From the NCBI RefSeq assembly GCF_040640155.1, contig NZ_JBFABE010000014.1, positions 62,001-126,000 on the forward strand: a stretch of DNA of 64,000 nucleotides, in the 5' to 3' direction. Of the stretch, positions 26,923 to 36,125 are shown piece by piece (positions within the stretch are counted from its first letter, which is position 1; every line of letters begins with the position of its first letter). This DNA comes from Streptosporangium sp040640155. GTDB lineage: Bacteria > Actinomycetota > Actinomycetes > Streptosporangiales > Streptosporangiaceae. The translations under genes were made by a program, and so were the position numbers. The notes beneath the pieces are model-generated. The model was not told the DNA's origin, ran no database searches, and worked only from the letters and a program-made list of their open reading frames with translations.

Positions 26923-28164
26923 ATGACCGCGGCCGTCGTCGAGCCGGGGGTGACGCCGGCGCCGGGCTCGCGGCGCAGGACACTGCTGCTGCTGATCCTG
27001 GGCGCGCTGTCGGCGATCGGCCCGTTGTCGATCGACATGTACCTGCCCGCCTTCCCCGCCATCGCCGAGGGGCTGGTCACCGGGCAGGCGCAGGTGCAGC
27101 TCACCCTCACCGCCTGCCTCGTCGGGGTCTCCGCCGGGCAGGTCGTCGCCGGGCCGCTCAGCGACGTCCGGGGCCGGCGGGGCCCGCTGCTGATCGGCGT
27201 CGCCGCCTACGCGGCCGCCTCCCTGCTGTGCGCCTTCTCGCCCTCGGTGTACGGGCTGATCGCCTTCCGCCTGCTCCAGGGCTTCGCGGGCGGGGCCGCG
27301 CTGGTGATCGTCCGCGCGATCGTCCGCGACCTGTACGAGGGCGCGGCCATCGCCCGCATCTTCGCCACCCTCATGCTGGTCACCGGCCTGGCCCCGATCC
27401 TGGCCCCGATCGCCGGCGCCCAGCTCCTGGCCCACACCTCCTGGCGCGGCGTCTTCGTCGCCCTCAGCGCCACCGGGCTGCTGCTGCTGGTCGCGGCGCT
27501 GGCCGGGGTTCGCGAGACCCTTCCCGCCGACAGCCGCGAGGGCGGCGGGCTCCGGCACACCCTGGTCACCTTCCGCTACCTGCTGCTCGACCGGTCCTTC
27601 ATGGCCGCCGCGCTGGCCGGCGGGATGGGGTTCGCGGCGATGTTCGCCTACATCTCCGGCTCGCCGTTCGTGCTCCAGGAGGTCTACGGCACCTCGCCGC
27701 AGGTGTTCTCCCTGGTGTTCGGGCTGAACGCGCTCGGCCTGACCGTCACCGCGCAGATCGGCGGGCGCCTGGCCGGGCGCCGGACGGACCCGGCCCGGCT
27801 GATCCTGCTGGGGCTGCTGCTGAGCGTGGCCGGGGCCGCGACGATCCTGGTCACGGTCGTGGCCGGGCTGGGGCTGCCGGTGCTGGTCGCCGGGCTGTTC
27901 ACGATGATGTGCGGGGCCGGGTTCGTGCTGCCGGGCAGCGGCGCCCTCGCCCTGGCCGGCCAGCCCCCGCAGATCGCCGGGAGCGCGGCCGCGCTGACCG
28001 GCGTGCTGCAGTTCGGGCTCGGCGCGCTCGCCGCGCCGCTGGTGGGCCTGGGCGGCGAGGGCAGCGCCCTGCCGATGGCCGCCGTGCTGACCGGCTTCAC
28101 GGTGGCGGCGCTGGTGGTCTTCACCGTTCTGCGCGGAAAACCGGGACGCGTTTCCGCTGGTTAG
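26923..28164 (+). CDS. Bcr/CflA-family MFS multidrug efflux pump
   Basis: 413-residue twelve-helix MFS protein. Bcr/CflA hallmarks are SIDMYLPAFPAIA in helix 1, GPLSDVRGRRGPLL in the first cytoplasmic loop, and FRLLQGFAGGAALVIVRAIVRDLYEG in parts. The C-terminal half includes the duplicated GGRLAGRRTDP loop. The ATG at 26923 has GGGAG seven bases upstream. Members export chloramphenicol, bicyclomycin or sulfonamides. Its stop codon lies inside an iron box serving the next operon. Confidence 0.9.
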   Translation: MTAAVVEPGVTPAPGSRRRTLLLLILGALSAIGPLSIDMYLPAFPAIAEGLVTGQAQVQLTLTACLVGVSAGQVVAGPLSDVRGRRGPLLIGVAAYAAASLLCAFSPSVYGLIAFRLLQGFAGGAALVIVRAIVRDLYEGAAIARIFATLMLVTGLAPILAPIAGAQLLAHTSWRGVFVALSATGLLLLVAALAGVRETLPADSREGGGLRHTLVTFRYLLLDRSFMAAALAGGMGFAAMFAYISGSPFVLQEVYGTSPQVFSLVFGLNALGLTVTAQIGGRLAGRRTDPARLILLGLLLSVAGAATILVTVVAGLGLPVLVAGLFTMMCGAGFVLPGSGALALAGQPPQIAGSAAALTGVLQFGLGALAAPLVGLGGEGSALPMAAVLTGFTVAALVVFTVLRGKPGRVSAG

Positions 28165-28179
28165 GTAAGCCTTTCCTAC
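28161..28179 (+). promoter_or_regulatory. IdeR/DmdR-type iron box upstream of sufR
   Basis: TTAGGTAAGCCTTTCCTAC matches the 19-bp iron-box consensus (TTAGGTTAGGCTAACCTAA) at about 14 of 19 positions, with both TAGGT and CCTA half-sites. It overlaps the MFS stop codon and lies about 70 bp upstream of sufR. It would link Fe-S assembly to Fe(II) status. The rest of the 86-bp gap shows TTGTCA at 28215-28220 but no confident -10. Confidence 0.6.
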
Positions 28180-28250
28180 GTGATGCATCACATTCTCGAC
28201 ACGCCCACACCGGTTTGTCAGCGGGGAAGTAATTACGGCACACTGATGTT

Positions 28251-29069
28251 GTGAAATACGTGACCGGGATGCGAGACACCGAGAAGGCCGCCGCCGCGCG
28301 GCTCTCCGGCGTGTCCGCCGAGCGGAGCACGCGTGCGCGCGTCGCCCGGCTCATCCTGGAGCACGGACCGATCACCGCCGCCGCCCTCGGCGAGCGGCTC
28401 GGCCTGACCCCGGCCGCCGTGCGCAGGCACCTGGACGCGCTGCTGGCCGAGGGGATGGCCGAGGCCCGCACCGCCAGACCGCGCGGCCAGCGCGGACGCG
28501 GACGGCCGGCCAAGCTGTTCGCGATGACCGACCAGGGCCGCAGCGCCTTCGAGCACGCCTACGACGACCTGGCAGGAAGCGCGTTGCGCTTCCTGGCCGA
28601 GCGCGTGGGCGAGGAGGCCGTGGCCGAGTTCGCCCGGTCGCAGGTGGCCGGTCTCGTCGACCGCCTGCGGCCCCAGATGCGCGAGGTCCCCGCAGACCAG
28701 CGGGTCCGCGTCCTGGCCGAGGCCCTCTCCGACGACGGGTACGCCGCCTCGGCGAGCAAGGCCGGCGTCGGCGGCGAACAGCTCTGCCAGCACCACTGCC
28801 CGGTGGCGCACGTCGCCGCCGAGTTCCCGCAGCTGTGCGAGGCCGAGACCGAGGCGTTCGCGCGCATTCTCGGCACGCCCGTGCAGCGGCTCGCGACCAT
28901 CGCCCACGGCGACGGTGTGTGCACCACGCATGTGAGCCCCCACCGGGCTCCGGGAGCGAGCGCGCGGGAGGGGGCGGCGTTCGCCCCGCCCGCCCCGCGC
29001 TCCGAACCGGCACCACCGCCGGCCGTCCACGAAACGATCGACATATCGAGCAAGGAGACCGGAAGGTGA
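28251..29069 (+). CDS. sufR: SufR, Fe-S-sensing repressor of the SUF operon
   Basis: 272-residue winged-helix regulator. The DNA-binding domain spans about residues 28-95 (LGERLGLTPAAVRRHLDALL). Cysteines C179, C183 and C196 (QLCQHHC ... QLCEAE) have the 4/13 spacing of the cluster-ligating cysteines in mycobacterial SufR. When the cluster is present SufR represses suf. A Pro/Ala-rich tail of about 40 residues follows. The GTG start at 28251 is used; an in-frame ATG at 28269 is an alternative. GTGA overlap couples it to sufB. Confidence 0.9.
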   Translation: MKYVTGMRDTEKAAAARLSGVSAERSTRARVARLILEHGPITAAALGERLGLTPAAVRRHLDALLAEGMAEARTARPRGQRGRGRPAKLFAMTDQGRSAFEHAYDDLAGSALRFLAERVGEEAVAEFARSQVAGLVDRLRPQMREVPADQRVRVLAEALSDDGYAASASKAGVGGEQLCQHHCPVAHVAAEFPQLCEAETEAFARILGTPVQRLATIAHGDGVCTTHVSPHRAPGASAREGAAFAPPAPRSEPAPPPAVHETIDISSKETGR

Positions 29070-30478
29070 CTGTCACCGACCGCCCGGAGCTGGAAGGCCT
29101 CGGGAATTACAAGTTCGGCTGGGCCGACTCGGACGCCGCGGGAGCGACGGCCAAGCGTGGCCTGTCCGAAGAGGTCGTCCGCAACATCTCCGCGCTGAAG
29201 AACGAGCCGGAGTGGATGCTGGACCTGCGTCTGAAGGGGCTCCGCCTCTTCGGCAAGAAGCCCATGCCGAACTGGGGCTCCGACCTCAGCGGGATCGACT
29301 TCGACAACATCAAGTACTTCGTGCGCTCCACCGAGAAGCAGGCCGCCTCCTGGGAGGACCTGCCCGACGACATCAAGAACACCTACGACAGGCTGGGCAT
29401 CCCCGAGGCCGAGAAGCAGCGCCTGGTCGCCGGGGTCGCCGCCCAGTACGAGTCCGAGGTGGTCTACCACAAGATCCGTGAGGACCTCGAGGAGAAGGGT
29501 GTCATCTTCGTCGACACCGACACCGCCCTCAAGGAGCACGAGGAGATCTTCAAGGAGTACTTCGGGACCGTGATCCCGGTCGGCGACAACAAGTTCGCCG
29601 CGCTGAACACGGCCACCTGGAGCGGCGGCAGCTTCATCTACGTGCCGCCGAACGTCAACGTGGAGATCCCGCTCCAGGCCTACTTCCGGATCAACACCGA
29701 GAACATGGGCCAGTTCGAGCGGACCCTGATCGTCGTGGACGAGAACTCCTACGTCCACTACGTCGAGGGCTGCACCGCGCCGATCTACACCTCCGACTCG
29801 CTGCACAGCGCGGTCGTGGAGATCATCGTGAAGAAGGGCGCCCGCTGCCGCTACACGACCATCCAGAACTGGTCGAACAACGTCTACAACCTGGTCACCA
29901 AGCGCGCCGTGGCCTACGAGGGCGCGACGATGGAGTGGGTCGACGGCAACATCGGCTCCAAGGTCACCATGAAGTACCCGGCCGTCTACCTCATGGGCGA
30001 GCACGCCAAGGGCGAGACCCTCAGCGTCGCCTTCGCCGGTGAGGGCCAGCACCAGGACGCCGGGGCCAAGATGGTCCACCTGGCGCCCAACACCAGCTCC
30101 TCGGTGATCTCCAAGTCCGTCGCCCGCGGCGGCGGCCGGACCTCCTACCGGGGCCTGGTGCAGATCGAGGAGGGCGCGCACGGCAGCGCCAGCACGGTCA
30201 AGTGCGACGCGCTGCTGGTCGACCAGATCAGCCGCTCCGACACCTACCCGTACGTGGACGTGCGCGAGGACGACGTGTCCATGGGGCACGAGGCCACCGT
30301 CTCCAAGGTCTCCGACGACCAGCTCTTCTACCTGATGAGCCGCGGTCTGGGCGAGGACGAGGCGATGGCGATGATCGTCCGGGGCTTCGTCGAGCCGATC
30401 GCCCGCGAGCTCCCGATGGAGTACGCCCTGGAGCTGAACCGGCTGATCGAGCTGCAGATGGAAGGAGCCGTCGGCTGA
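29066..30478 (+). CDS. sufB: SufB, Fe-S cluster scaffold subunit
   Basis: 470-residue scaffold of the SufBC2D complex that assembles Fe-S clusters on SufB. Diagnostic segments include YKFGW near the N-terminus, NMGQFERTLIVVDENSYVHYVEGCTAP in parts, ATMEWVDGNIGSK, and the C-terminal helix DEAMAMIVRGFVEPIARELPMEYA in parts. The core is beta-helical. GTG start overlapping sufR with a Shine-Dalgarno AAGGAG; the stop overlaps sufD (TGATG). Confidence 0.97.
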   Translation: MTVTDRPELEGLGNYKFGWADSDAAGATAKRGLSEEVVRNISALKNEPEWMLDLRLKGLRLFGKKPMPNWGSDLSGIDFDNIKYFVRSTEKQAASWEDLPDDIKNTYDRLGIPEAEKQRLVAGVAAQYESEVVYHKIREDLEEKGVIFVDTDTALKEHEEIFKEYFGTVIPVGDNKFAALNTATWSGGSFIYVPPNVNVEIPLQAYFRINTENMGQFERTLIVVDENSYVHYVEGCTAPIYTSDSLHSAVVEIIVKKGARCRYTTIQNWSNNVYNLVTKRAVAYEGATMEWVDGNIGSKVTMKYPAVYLMGEHAKGETLSVAFAGEGQHQDAGAKMVHLAPNTSSSVISKSVARGGGRTSYRGLVQIEEGAHGSASTVKCDALLVDQISRSDTYPYVDVREDDVSMGHEATVSKVSDDQLFYLMSRGLGEDEAMAMIVRGFVEPIARELPMEYALELNRLIELQMEGAVG

Positions 30479-31602
30479 TGGGCCTCGACACCGCCGTCAA
30501 GCCCCTCTCGACGCTGCACGAGAGGGCCTCCTACGACGTGGCCGACTTCGCCGTCCCCACCGGCCGGGAGGAGGAGTGGCGCTTCACCCCGCTCTCCCGG
30601 CTGCGGGGCCTGCACGAGGGCGTCGCGGCCTCCGCGAACGTCACCGTGCACGTCGACGCCGCGCCCGAGGCGACCGTGGAGACCGTCGGCCGCGACGACG
30701 CCCGGCTCGGGCGGGCCTACGTGCCCGCCGACCGGGTCAGCGCCCAGGCCTACGCCTCCTTCGAGAAGGCCACCGTGATCACGGTGCCCCGCGAGGCCGT
30801 CGCCTCCACGCCGACCGTGGTCACCTTCACCGGGTCGGGCTCCGGCACCGCCTACGGCCACACGGTCGTGCGGCTGGAGCCGATGGCCGAGGCCGTGGTC
30901 GTCCTCGACCACCGGGGCAGCGCGGTCTACGCCGACAACGTCGAGTTCGTCGTGGGCCAGGGCGCGACCCTCAAGGTCGTCAGCCTGCAGGACTGGGCCG
31001 ACGACGCCGTGCACGTCTCCCACCACCACGCCCAGCTCGCCAAGGACGCCGTCTTCCGCGGCTTCGTGGTCACCCTCGGCGGCGACCTGGTCCGGCTCTC
31101 GCCGTCGGTCTCCTACTCCGGCCCCGGCGGCGACGCCGAGCTGAACGGCCTGTACTTCGTCGACGCCGGCCAGCACCTGGAGCACCGCCTCCTGGTCGAC
31201 CACTCCACGCCCGACTGCCGCAGCAACGTCGACTACCGCGGCGCGCTGCAGGGGGCCGACGCCCACGCGGTCTGGATCGGCGACGTCATCATCCGCGTCG
31301 AGGCCGAGGGCACCGACACCTACGAGCTCAACCGCAACCTGCTGCTCACCGACGGCGCCCGCGCCGACTCGGTGCCCAACCTGGAGATCCTCACCGGGGA
31401 GGTCGCCGGGGCCGGCCACGCCAGCACCTCAGGCCGCCTCGACGACGAGCAGATCTTCTACCTCCAGGCCAGGGGCATCCCGTTCGCCGACGCCCGGCGC
31501 CTGGTCATCAGGGGTTTCTTCGCCCAGCTCCTGGAGAAGATCGAGATCCCCGAGCTCCGCGAGCGCGTCCTCGCCCGGGTCGAGGCGGAGCTCGAGAAGT
31601 GA
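30478..31602 (+). CDS. sufD: SufD, scaffold partner subunit
   Basis: 374-residue paralogue of SufB. It shows EEEWRFTPLSRL at the N-terminus, FRGFVVTLGGDLVR, DHSTPDCRSNVDYRGAL and the conserved FVDAGQHLEHR histidine region, ending with ARGIPFADARRLVIRGFF. It forms the SufBC2D complex and is implicated in iron entry. Overlaps sufB by one base and the Rieske gene by GTGA. Confidence 0.95.
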   Translation: MGLDTAVKPLSTLHERASYDVADFAVPTGREEEWRFTPLSRLRGLHEGVAASANVTVHVDAAPEATVETVGRDDARLGRAYVPADRVSAQAYASFEKATVITVPREAVASTPTVVTFTGSGSGTAYGHTVVRLEPMAEAVVVLDHRGSAVYADNVEFVVGQGATLKVVSLQDWADDAVHVSHHHAQLAKDAVFRGFVVTLGGDLVRLSPSVSYSGPGGDAELNGLYFVDAGQHLEHRLLVDHSTPDCRSNVDYRGALQGADAHAVWIGDVIIRVEAEGTDTYELNRNLLLTDGARADSVPNLEILTGEVAGAGHASTSGRLDDEQIFYLQARGIPFADARRLVIRGFFAQLLEKIEIPELRERVLARVEAELEK

Positions 31603-31916
31603 CGTTCGAGAAGGTCTGCAAGCTCGCCGACATCCCCGACGAGGGAGTGATCGGCCTGGAGGTCGGGGACGTCCCCGTCGCCCTGGTCCGCCGGGGCGAG
31701 GAGGTGCACGCGCTGCACGACGTGTGCTCCCACGCCGAGGTGAAACTCAGCGAGGGGGAGGTCTACGACGGCACCCTCGAGTGCTGGCTGCACGGCTCGT
31801 GCTTCGACCTGCGCTCGGGCAAGCCCACCGGCCCGCCCGCCATCAAGCCCGTCCCCGTCTACCGAGTAAAGATCGACGGCGATGACGTCCTCGTCTCGCT
31901 CTCGAAGGAGTCATAA
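31599..31916 (+). CDS. Rieske-type [2Fe-2S] ferredoxin of the SUF operon
   Basis: 105-residue non-haem-oxygenase-type Rieske ferredoxin. Cluster ligands C43-S-H45 and C62-W-L-H65 are intact. It is regularly found between sufD and sufC in Actinobacteria and probably supplies electrons to cluster assembly; the precise partner is unproven. GTG start overlapping sufD; one base separates its TAA from the sufC GTG. Confidence 0.92.
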   Translation: MTFEKVCKLADIPDEGVIGLEVGDVPVALVRRGEEVHALHDVCSHAEVKLSEGEVYDGTLECWLHGSCFDLRSGKPTGPPAIKPVPVYRVKIDGDDVLVSLSKES

Positions 31917-31917
31917 C

Positions 31918-32690
<773 letters not shown>

Positions 32691-32691
<1 letters not shown>

Positions 32692-33950
32692 TGAACGACG
32701 GCCTTGACGTGGAGAGGATCAGGAAGGACTTCCCGGTCCTGTCCCGCGAGCTTCCCGGCGGCAGGCCGCTGATCTACCTCGACTCCGGAAACTCCGCGCA
32801 GAAGCCCACCCAGGTCATCGAGGCGATGCGCGAGCACATGGCGATGCACTACGGCAACGTCGGCCGCGCCATGCACGTGCTGGGCGCGGAGTCCACCGAG
32901 GCGTACGAGGACGCGCGCGACAGGATCGCCGCGTTCATCGGCGCGCCCGGCCGCGACGAGGTGGTCTTCACCAAGAACGCCTCCGAGGCGATCAACCTGG
33001 TGGCGTACGCCTTCGGCAACCGGACCTGCGAGGACCCGCGCCTCCGGCTCGGCCCCGGCGACGAGATCGTCATCTCGGAGATGGAGCACCACTCCAACAT
33101 CGTGCCGTGGCAGATGCTCGCCCAGCGCACCGGCGCCACCCTGCGCTGGTTCTCCGTCACCGACGAAGGCCGCCTGGACCTGTCGAACCTCGCCGAGCTC
33201 GTCACCGAGCGCACGAGGATCGTCTCGATCGTGCACCAGTCGAACGTGCTCGGCACCGTCAACCCGGTCGCCCCGGTGCTGGCCAGGGTCCGCGAGGTCG
33301 GCGCGCTGATGATGCTGGACGCCTCCCAGTCCGTGCCCCACCAGGGGGTGGACGTGGCCGCCCTGGGCGTCGACTTCCTGGCCTTCACCGGTCACAAGGT
33401 CGTCGGCCCGTCCGGCATCGGCGTCCTGTGGGGCCGCGCCGAGCTGCTGGAGGCCATGCCCCCGTTCATGGGCGGCGGCGAGATGATCGAGGCGGTCTGG
33501 ATGGACCACTCGACCTACGCGCCCGCGCCGCACAAGTTCGAGGCCGGCACCCCGCCGATCGTCGAGGCCATCGGTCTCGGCGCCGCCGTGGACTACCTCA
33601 CCGAGATCGGCATGGACGCCGTCGCCGGCCACGAGCGCGAGCTCACCGCCCACGCGCTCGGCGCCCTGGGGGAGGTCCCGGGCCTGCGGGTCATCGGCCC
33701 GGCGGACCTGGCCGACCGGGGAGGCACCGTGTCGTTCACGCTGGAGGGGATTCACCCGCACGACGTCGGGCAGATCCTCGACGACGAGTTCGGCGTGGCC
33801 GTGCGGGTGGGTCACCACTGCGCCCGCCCGCTCCACCTCAGGTTCGGGATCCCCGCGACCACGCGGGCGTCCTTCTACCTGTACAACACACCGGCCGAGA
33901 TCGACGCGTTGGTCCGCGGCCTCCACCACGTGCGGAAGGTGTTCGCCTAG
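32691..33950 (+). CDS. sufS: SufS, group II cysteine desulfurase
   Basis: 419-residue PLP enzyme that takes sulfur from cysteine. The PLP lysine is K236 in AFTGHKVVGPSGIG; the catalytic cysteine is C377 in VRVGHHCARPLHLRFG, in the short rigid loop of group II enzymes that need SufU. The N-terminus has the family FPVLSRELPGGRPLIYLDS. TGATG overlap with sufC. Confidence 0.96.
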
Positions 33951-33952
33951 CC

Positions 33953-34072
33953 ATGCCCGAGCAGTCGAGCCGGCGTACGGGCGGACGGCGGGGGCCCGGT
34001 GCCCTCCGCACGGCGTCCGGCGACGCGCGAGCGCACGGCGCAGCGAACGAGAAGGTGAGCACGACCCTATGA
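33953..34072 (+). CDS. Possible 39-residue bridging ORF between sufS and sufU
   Basis: An ATG two bases after the sufS stop, 11 bases after a GGAAGG that could act as Shine-Dalgarno, opens a frame that closes at the ATGA overlapping the sufU start. The peptide is basic and low in complexity, with no recognisable motif. It is the third kind of junction in this window where a non-coding spacer is replaced by an overlapping frame. Could be chance. Confidence 0.2.
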   Translation: MPEQSSRRTGGRRGPGALRTASGDARAHGAANEKVSTTL

Positions 34073-34506
34073 TCGCCGAGTCCATGTACCAGGAGCTGAT
34101 CCTGGAGCACTACAAGCACCCGCAGGGGAGGGGTCTTCGCGACCCCTACGACGCCGAGGTCCACCACGTGAACCCGACCTGCGGCGACGAGATCACCATG
34201 CGGGTGAAGCTGGGCGACGGCGGCAAGGTCGAGGACGTCTCCTACGACGGCCAGGGCTGTTCGATCAGCCAGGCCGCCGCCTCGGTGCTGCACGAGCTGG
34301 CCACCGGCTCGACCGTCGACGACACCCTCGGCGTGGTGGACGAGTTCACCAGGCTCATGCAGGGCAGGGGCAAGGTCGAGGCCGACGAGGACGTGCTGGG
34401 CGACGCGGTCGCCTTCGCGGGCGTGGCCAAGTTCCCCGCCCGTGTGAAGTGCGCGCTACTGGCGTGGATGGCCTACAAGGACGCGATCGTGAGGAGCACG
34501 AATTGA
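34069..34506 (+). CDS. sufU: SufU, sulfur-transfer protein
   Basis: 145-residue zinc-bound IscU-like protein that accepts sulfur from SufS. Ligand residues C38 and D40 (PTCGDE), C64 (GQGCSISQA) and C128 (RVKCALLAW) are present. ATG start overlaps the small frame before it. The last codons and the TGA at 34504-34506 coincide with the end of the inserted TnpB element, so the native C-terminus has probably been replaced by a few residues (VRSTN). Confidence 0.93.
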   Translation: MIAESMYQELILEHYKHPQGRGLRDPYDAEVHHVNPTCGDEITMRVKLGDGGKVEDVSYDGQGCSISQAAASVLHELATGSTVDDTLGVVDEFTRLMQGRGKVEADEDVLGDAVAFAGVAKFPARVKCALLAWMAYKDAIVRSTN

Positions 34507-35442
34507 CATCCTCCCCTCCCTGAGGGGAGGGGATTCCCGCGGTCGCCCGTGAGGGTTCCTGCTTCATCGCCGACGGCCCGCCAGAGAGGATTCTCGTTGA
34601 GGTCTTACGTCAGCTCCACAGGCGTTTCACCTCTCCGCCGGCCCGGCGGCGAGGATGTTCTTCGCGGCGTTGACATCCCGGTCATGGCAGGCGCCGCAAG
34701 CACACACCCAGTCTCGGACGTTCAGCGGCAGGGACCGCTGAAGGGTGCCGCACGCCGAGCACAGCTTCGAGGAGGGAAACCAGCGGTCCACCACCAGCGG
34801 CTCCCGCCCGTACCAGTGTGCCTTGTACTCCAGCATCGTGCGCATTTCCCGCCAGGAGGCGTCGCAGACGGCTCGGGCCAGGGTGTGGTTCTTGGCCAGA
34901 TTGCGCACGGCGAGGTCTTCGATCACGACCGTTTGGTTCTCACGGACGAGACGTGTGGTGACCTTGTGCAGATGATCGCGGCGCCGGTCGGCGATACGAG
35001 CGTAGATGCGGGCGACCTTGAGTTTGGCTTTGTGCCGGTTGGCCGACCCTTTCTCCTTGCGGGCGAGGGGGCGCTGCGCCTTGGCGAGCTTGCGGCGATC
35101 AGCCCGCTCATACCGAGGGTTGACGATCTTCTCCCCGGTGGAGAGCGCCGCGATGCCCGCGTCCACGCCGACCGTGCCGGTCGTCGGAGGAAGCGCAGGG
35201 ATGCGGTCCTCACACAGGATGGACACGAACCACCGCCCGGCCGCGTCCTTCGACACGGTCACCGTGGCCGAGGACTCCACGTAGGAGACCTTGCGGCCTT
35301 CGGCGGTGTAGGCGCGGCTGCGGTGTTAGAGGGCTTTGCTGTACACGAGGCGAGCGCAGCCGAACGTGCGAGACAGCTCCGCTGCCTGCTCGTTCGTCGG
35401 ATGGAAGCGGAACTTGAATGCCCGCTTCACGATCTGCGCCAC
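34503..35442 (-). mobile_element. Decayed IS200/IS605-type (IS1341-like, tnpB-only) element inside the suf operon
   Basis: A tnpB remnant on the minus strand sits between sufU and sufT. Downstream of tnpB, read on the minus strand, is a GC hairpin followed by GGATGTCAA, the form of IS200/IS605 right ends that stop at TCAA. On the plus strand the hairpin is CCTCCCCT-CCCTG-AGGGGAGG (34510-34530), an 8-bp perfect stem. The left end was not found; I see no TTAC or TTGAT-like target on the minus strand before sufT, so the upper boundary is only the tnpB start. No TnpA is present. Confidence 0.75.
34627..35442 (-). pseudogene. tnpB: TnpB RNA-guided nuclease remnant with stop codon and internal deletion
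   Basis: The N-terminus (MAQIVKRAFKFRFHPTNEQA, GTG at 35440-35442) runs about 34 residues to an in-frame TAA after VYSKAL, then continues HRSRAYTAEGRKVSYVESSA and jumps directly to TVTVSKDAAGRWFVS. By comparison with IS605-family TnpB, roughly 90 residues are missing at that join. A GTG at the join still opens a 217-codon frame that keeps the RuvC Asp (GVD40AGI), RuvC Glu (VVIE121DL), the zinc-finger cysteines (C174, C177, C193/195, C198) and the final HDRDVNAAKNIL. The TAM-recognition/REC half is what is lost. Confidence 0.85.
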
Positions 35443-35545
35443 GCCTCACACGGTATCGCGAGATCAGCTACGCGCTGGGTGGGATGGATCGGGCAGGTCC
35501 AGGCACGCTCAGGCGCCAGAGCGTCTTCCCGCTCCCGTTTCCTTC

Positions 35546-35561
35546 CCGGCCCGAAGGCCGG
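35546..35561. other. Perfect hairpin just upstream of the sufT Shine-Dalgarno
   Basis: CCGGCC-CGAA-GGCCGG, a 6-bp stem with a stable tetraloop, ends 9 bases before the AGGAG of sufT. It may belong to the inserted element or act on sufT expression; I cannot tell which. Confidence 0.45.
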
Positions 35562-35582
35562 AGTATCCACAGGAGTTATTCG

Positions 35583-35972
35583 ATGAGCAAGGCTGTTGAG
35601 ACGCCGACCACGGCGCAGGACGAGACCGTCACCCATGACGAGGTCATGGAGGCGCTGAAAGACGTGGTGGACCCCGAACTCGGCATCAACGTCGTGGACC
35701 TGGGCCTGATCTACGGGTTGCACCTCGACCCGGCAGGCGAGGGTGCCGAGGGAGCCGATGGTGCCGCCGCGCTGCCGGTCGCCACCATCGACATGACGCT
35801 GACCAGCGCGGCCTGCCCGCTGACCGACGTCATCGAGGAGCAGGCGCACTCGGCGCTGGAGGGCATGGTCTCCGACGTGAAGATCAACTGGGTCTGGCTG
35901 CCGCCGTGGGGCCCGGACAAGATCACCGACGAGGGGCGTGAGCAGCTCCGCATGCTCGGCTTCAACGTCTGA
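35583..35972 (+). CDS. sufT: SufT/MIP18-type (DUF59) Fe-S maturation protein
   Basis: 129-residue DUF59 protein. Hallmarks are the N-terminal EVMEALKDVVDPELGINVVDLGLIYG in parts and the conserved cysteine motif TSAACPLTDVIE, ending WLPPWGPDKITDEGREQLRMLGF. Such proteins help mature Fe-S enzymes and normally follow sufU directly. Here a tnpB element of about 1 kb intervenes, so its expression from the suf promoter may be reduced. AGGAG lies 7 bases before the ATG. A strong hairpin follows. Confidence 0.93.
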   Translation: MSKAVETPTTAQDETVTHDEVMEALKDVVDPELGINVVDLGLIYGLHLDPAGEGAEGADGAAALPVATIDMTLTSAACPLTDVIEEQAHSALEGMVSDVKINWVWLPPWGPDKITDEGREQLRMLGFNV

Positions 35973-35982
35973 GGCGCCGCCG

Positions 35983-36013
35983 CCCGCGCCCCGTGGGACT
36001 CCCGGGGCGCGGG
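35983..36013 (+). terminator. Hairpin terminator of the suf operon
   Basis: CCCGCGCCCCG (35983-35993) pairs perfectly with CGGGGCGCGGG (36003-36013) around a 9-base loop, 10 bases after the sufT stop. There is no T-run, as is common in high-G+C actinomycetes. Confidence 0.7.
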
Positions 36014-36125
36014 GGACAGAGAGGGAGAACCGCGCCGGACACGGCTCACGGGACCCCCGGATTCGAGCTGTGCCGAATTATGTGAGAGTATCTCCGAGGC
36101 CGGGAAGAAAAGCCCGGCCGGGAGT

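Noticed and set aside
35338..35340. Selenocysteine or pyrrolysine readthrough at the tnpB internal stop
   Set aside because: The codon is TAA, not TGA or TAG, and the protein also carries a large deletion; simple decay explains it.
34549..35586. Plus-strand frame across the tnpB remnant
   Set aside because: It is antisense to clear TnpB sequence and has no family features.
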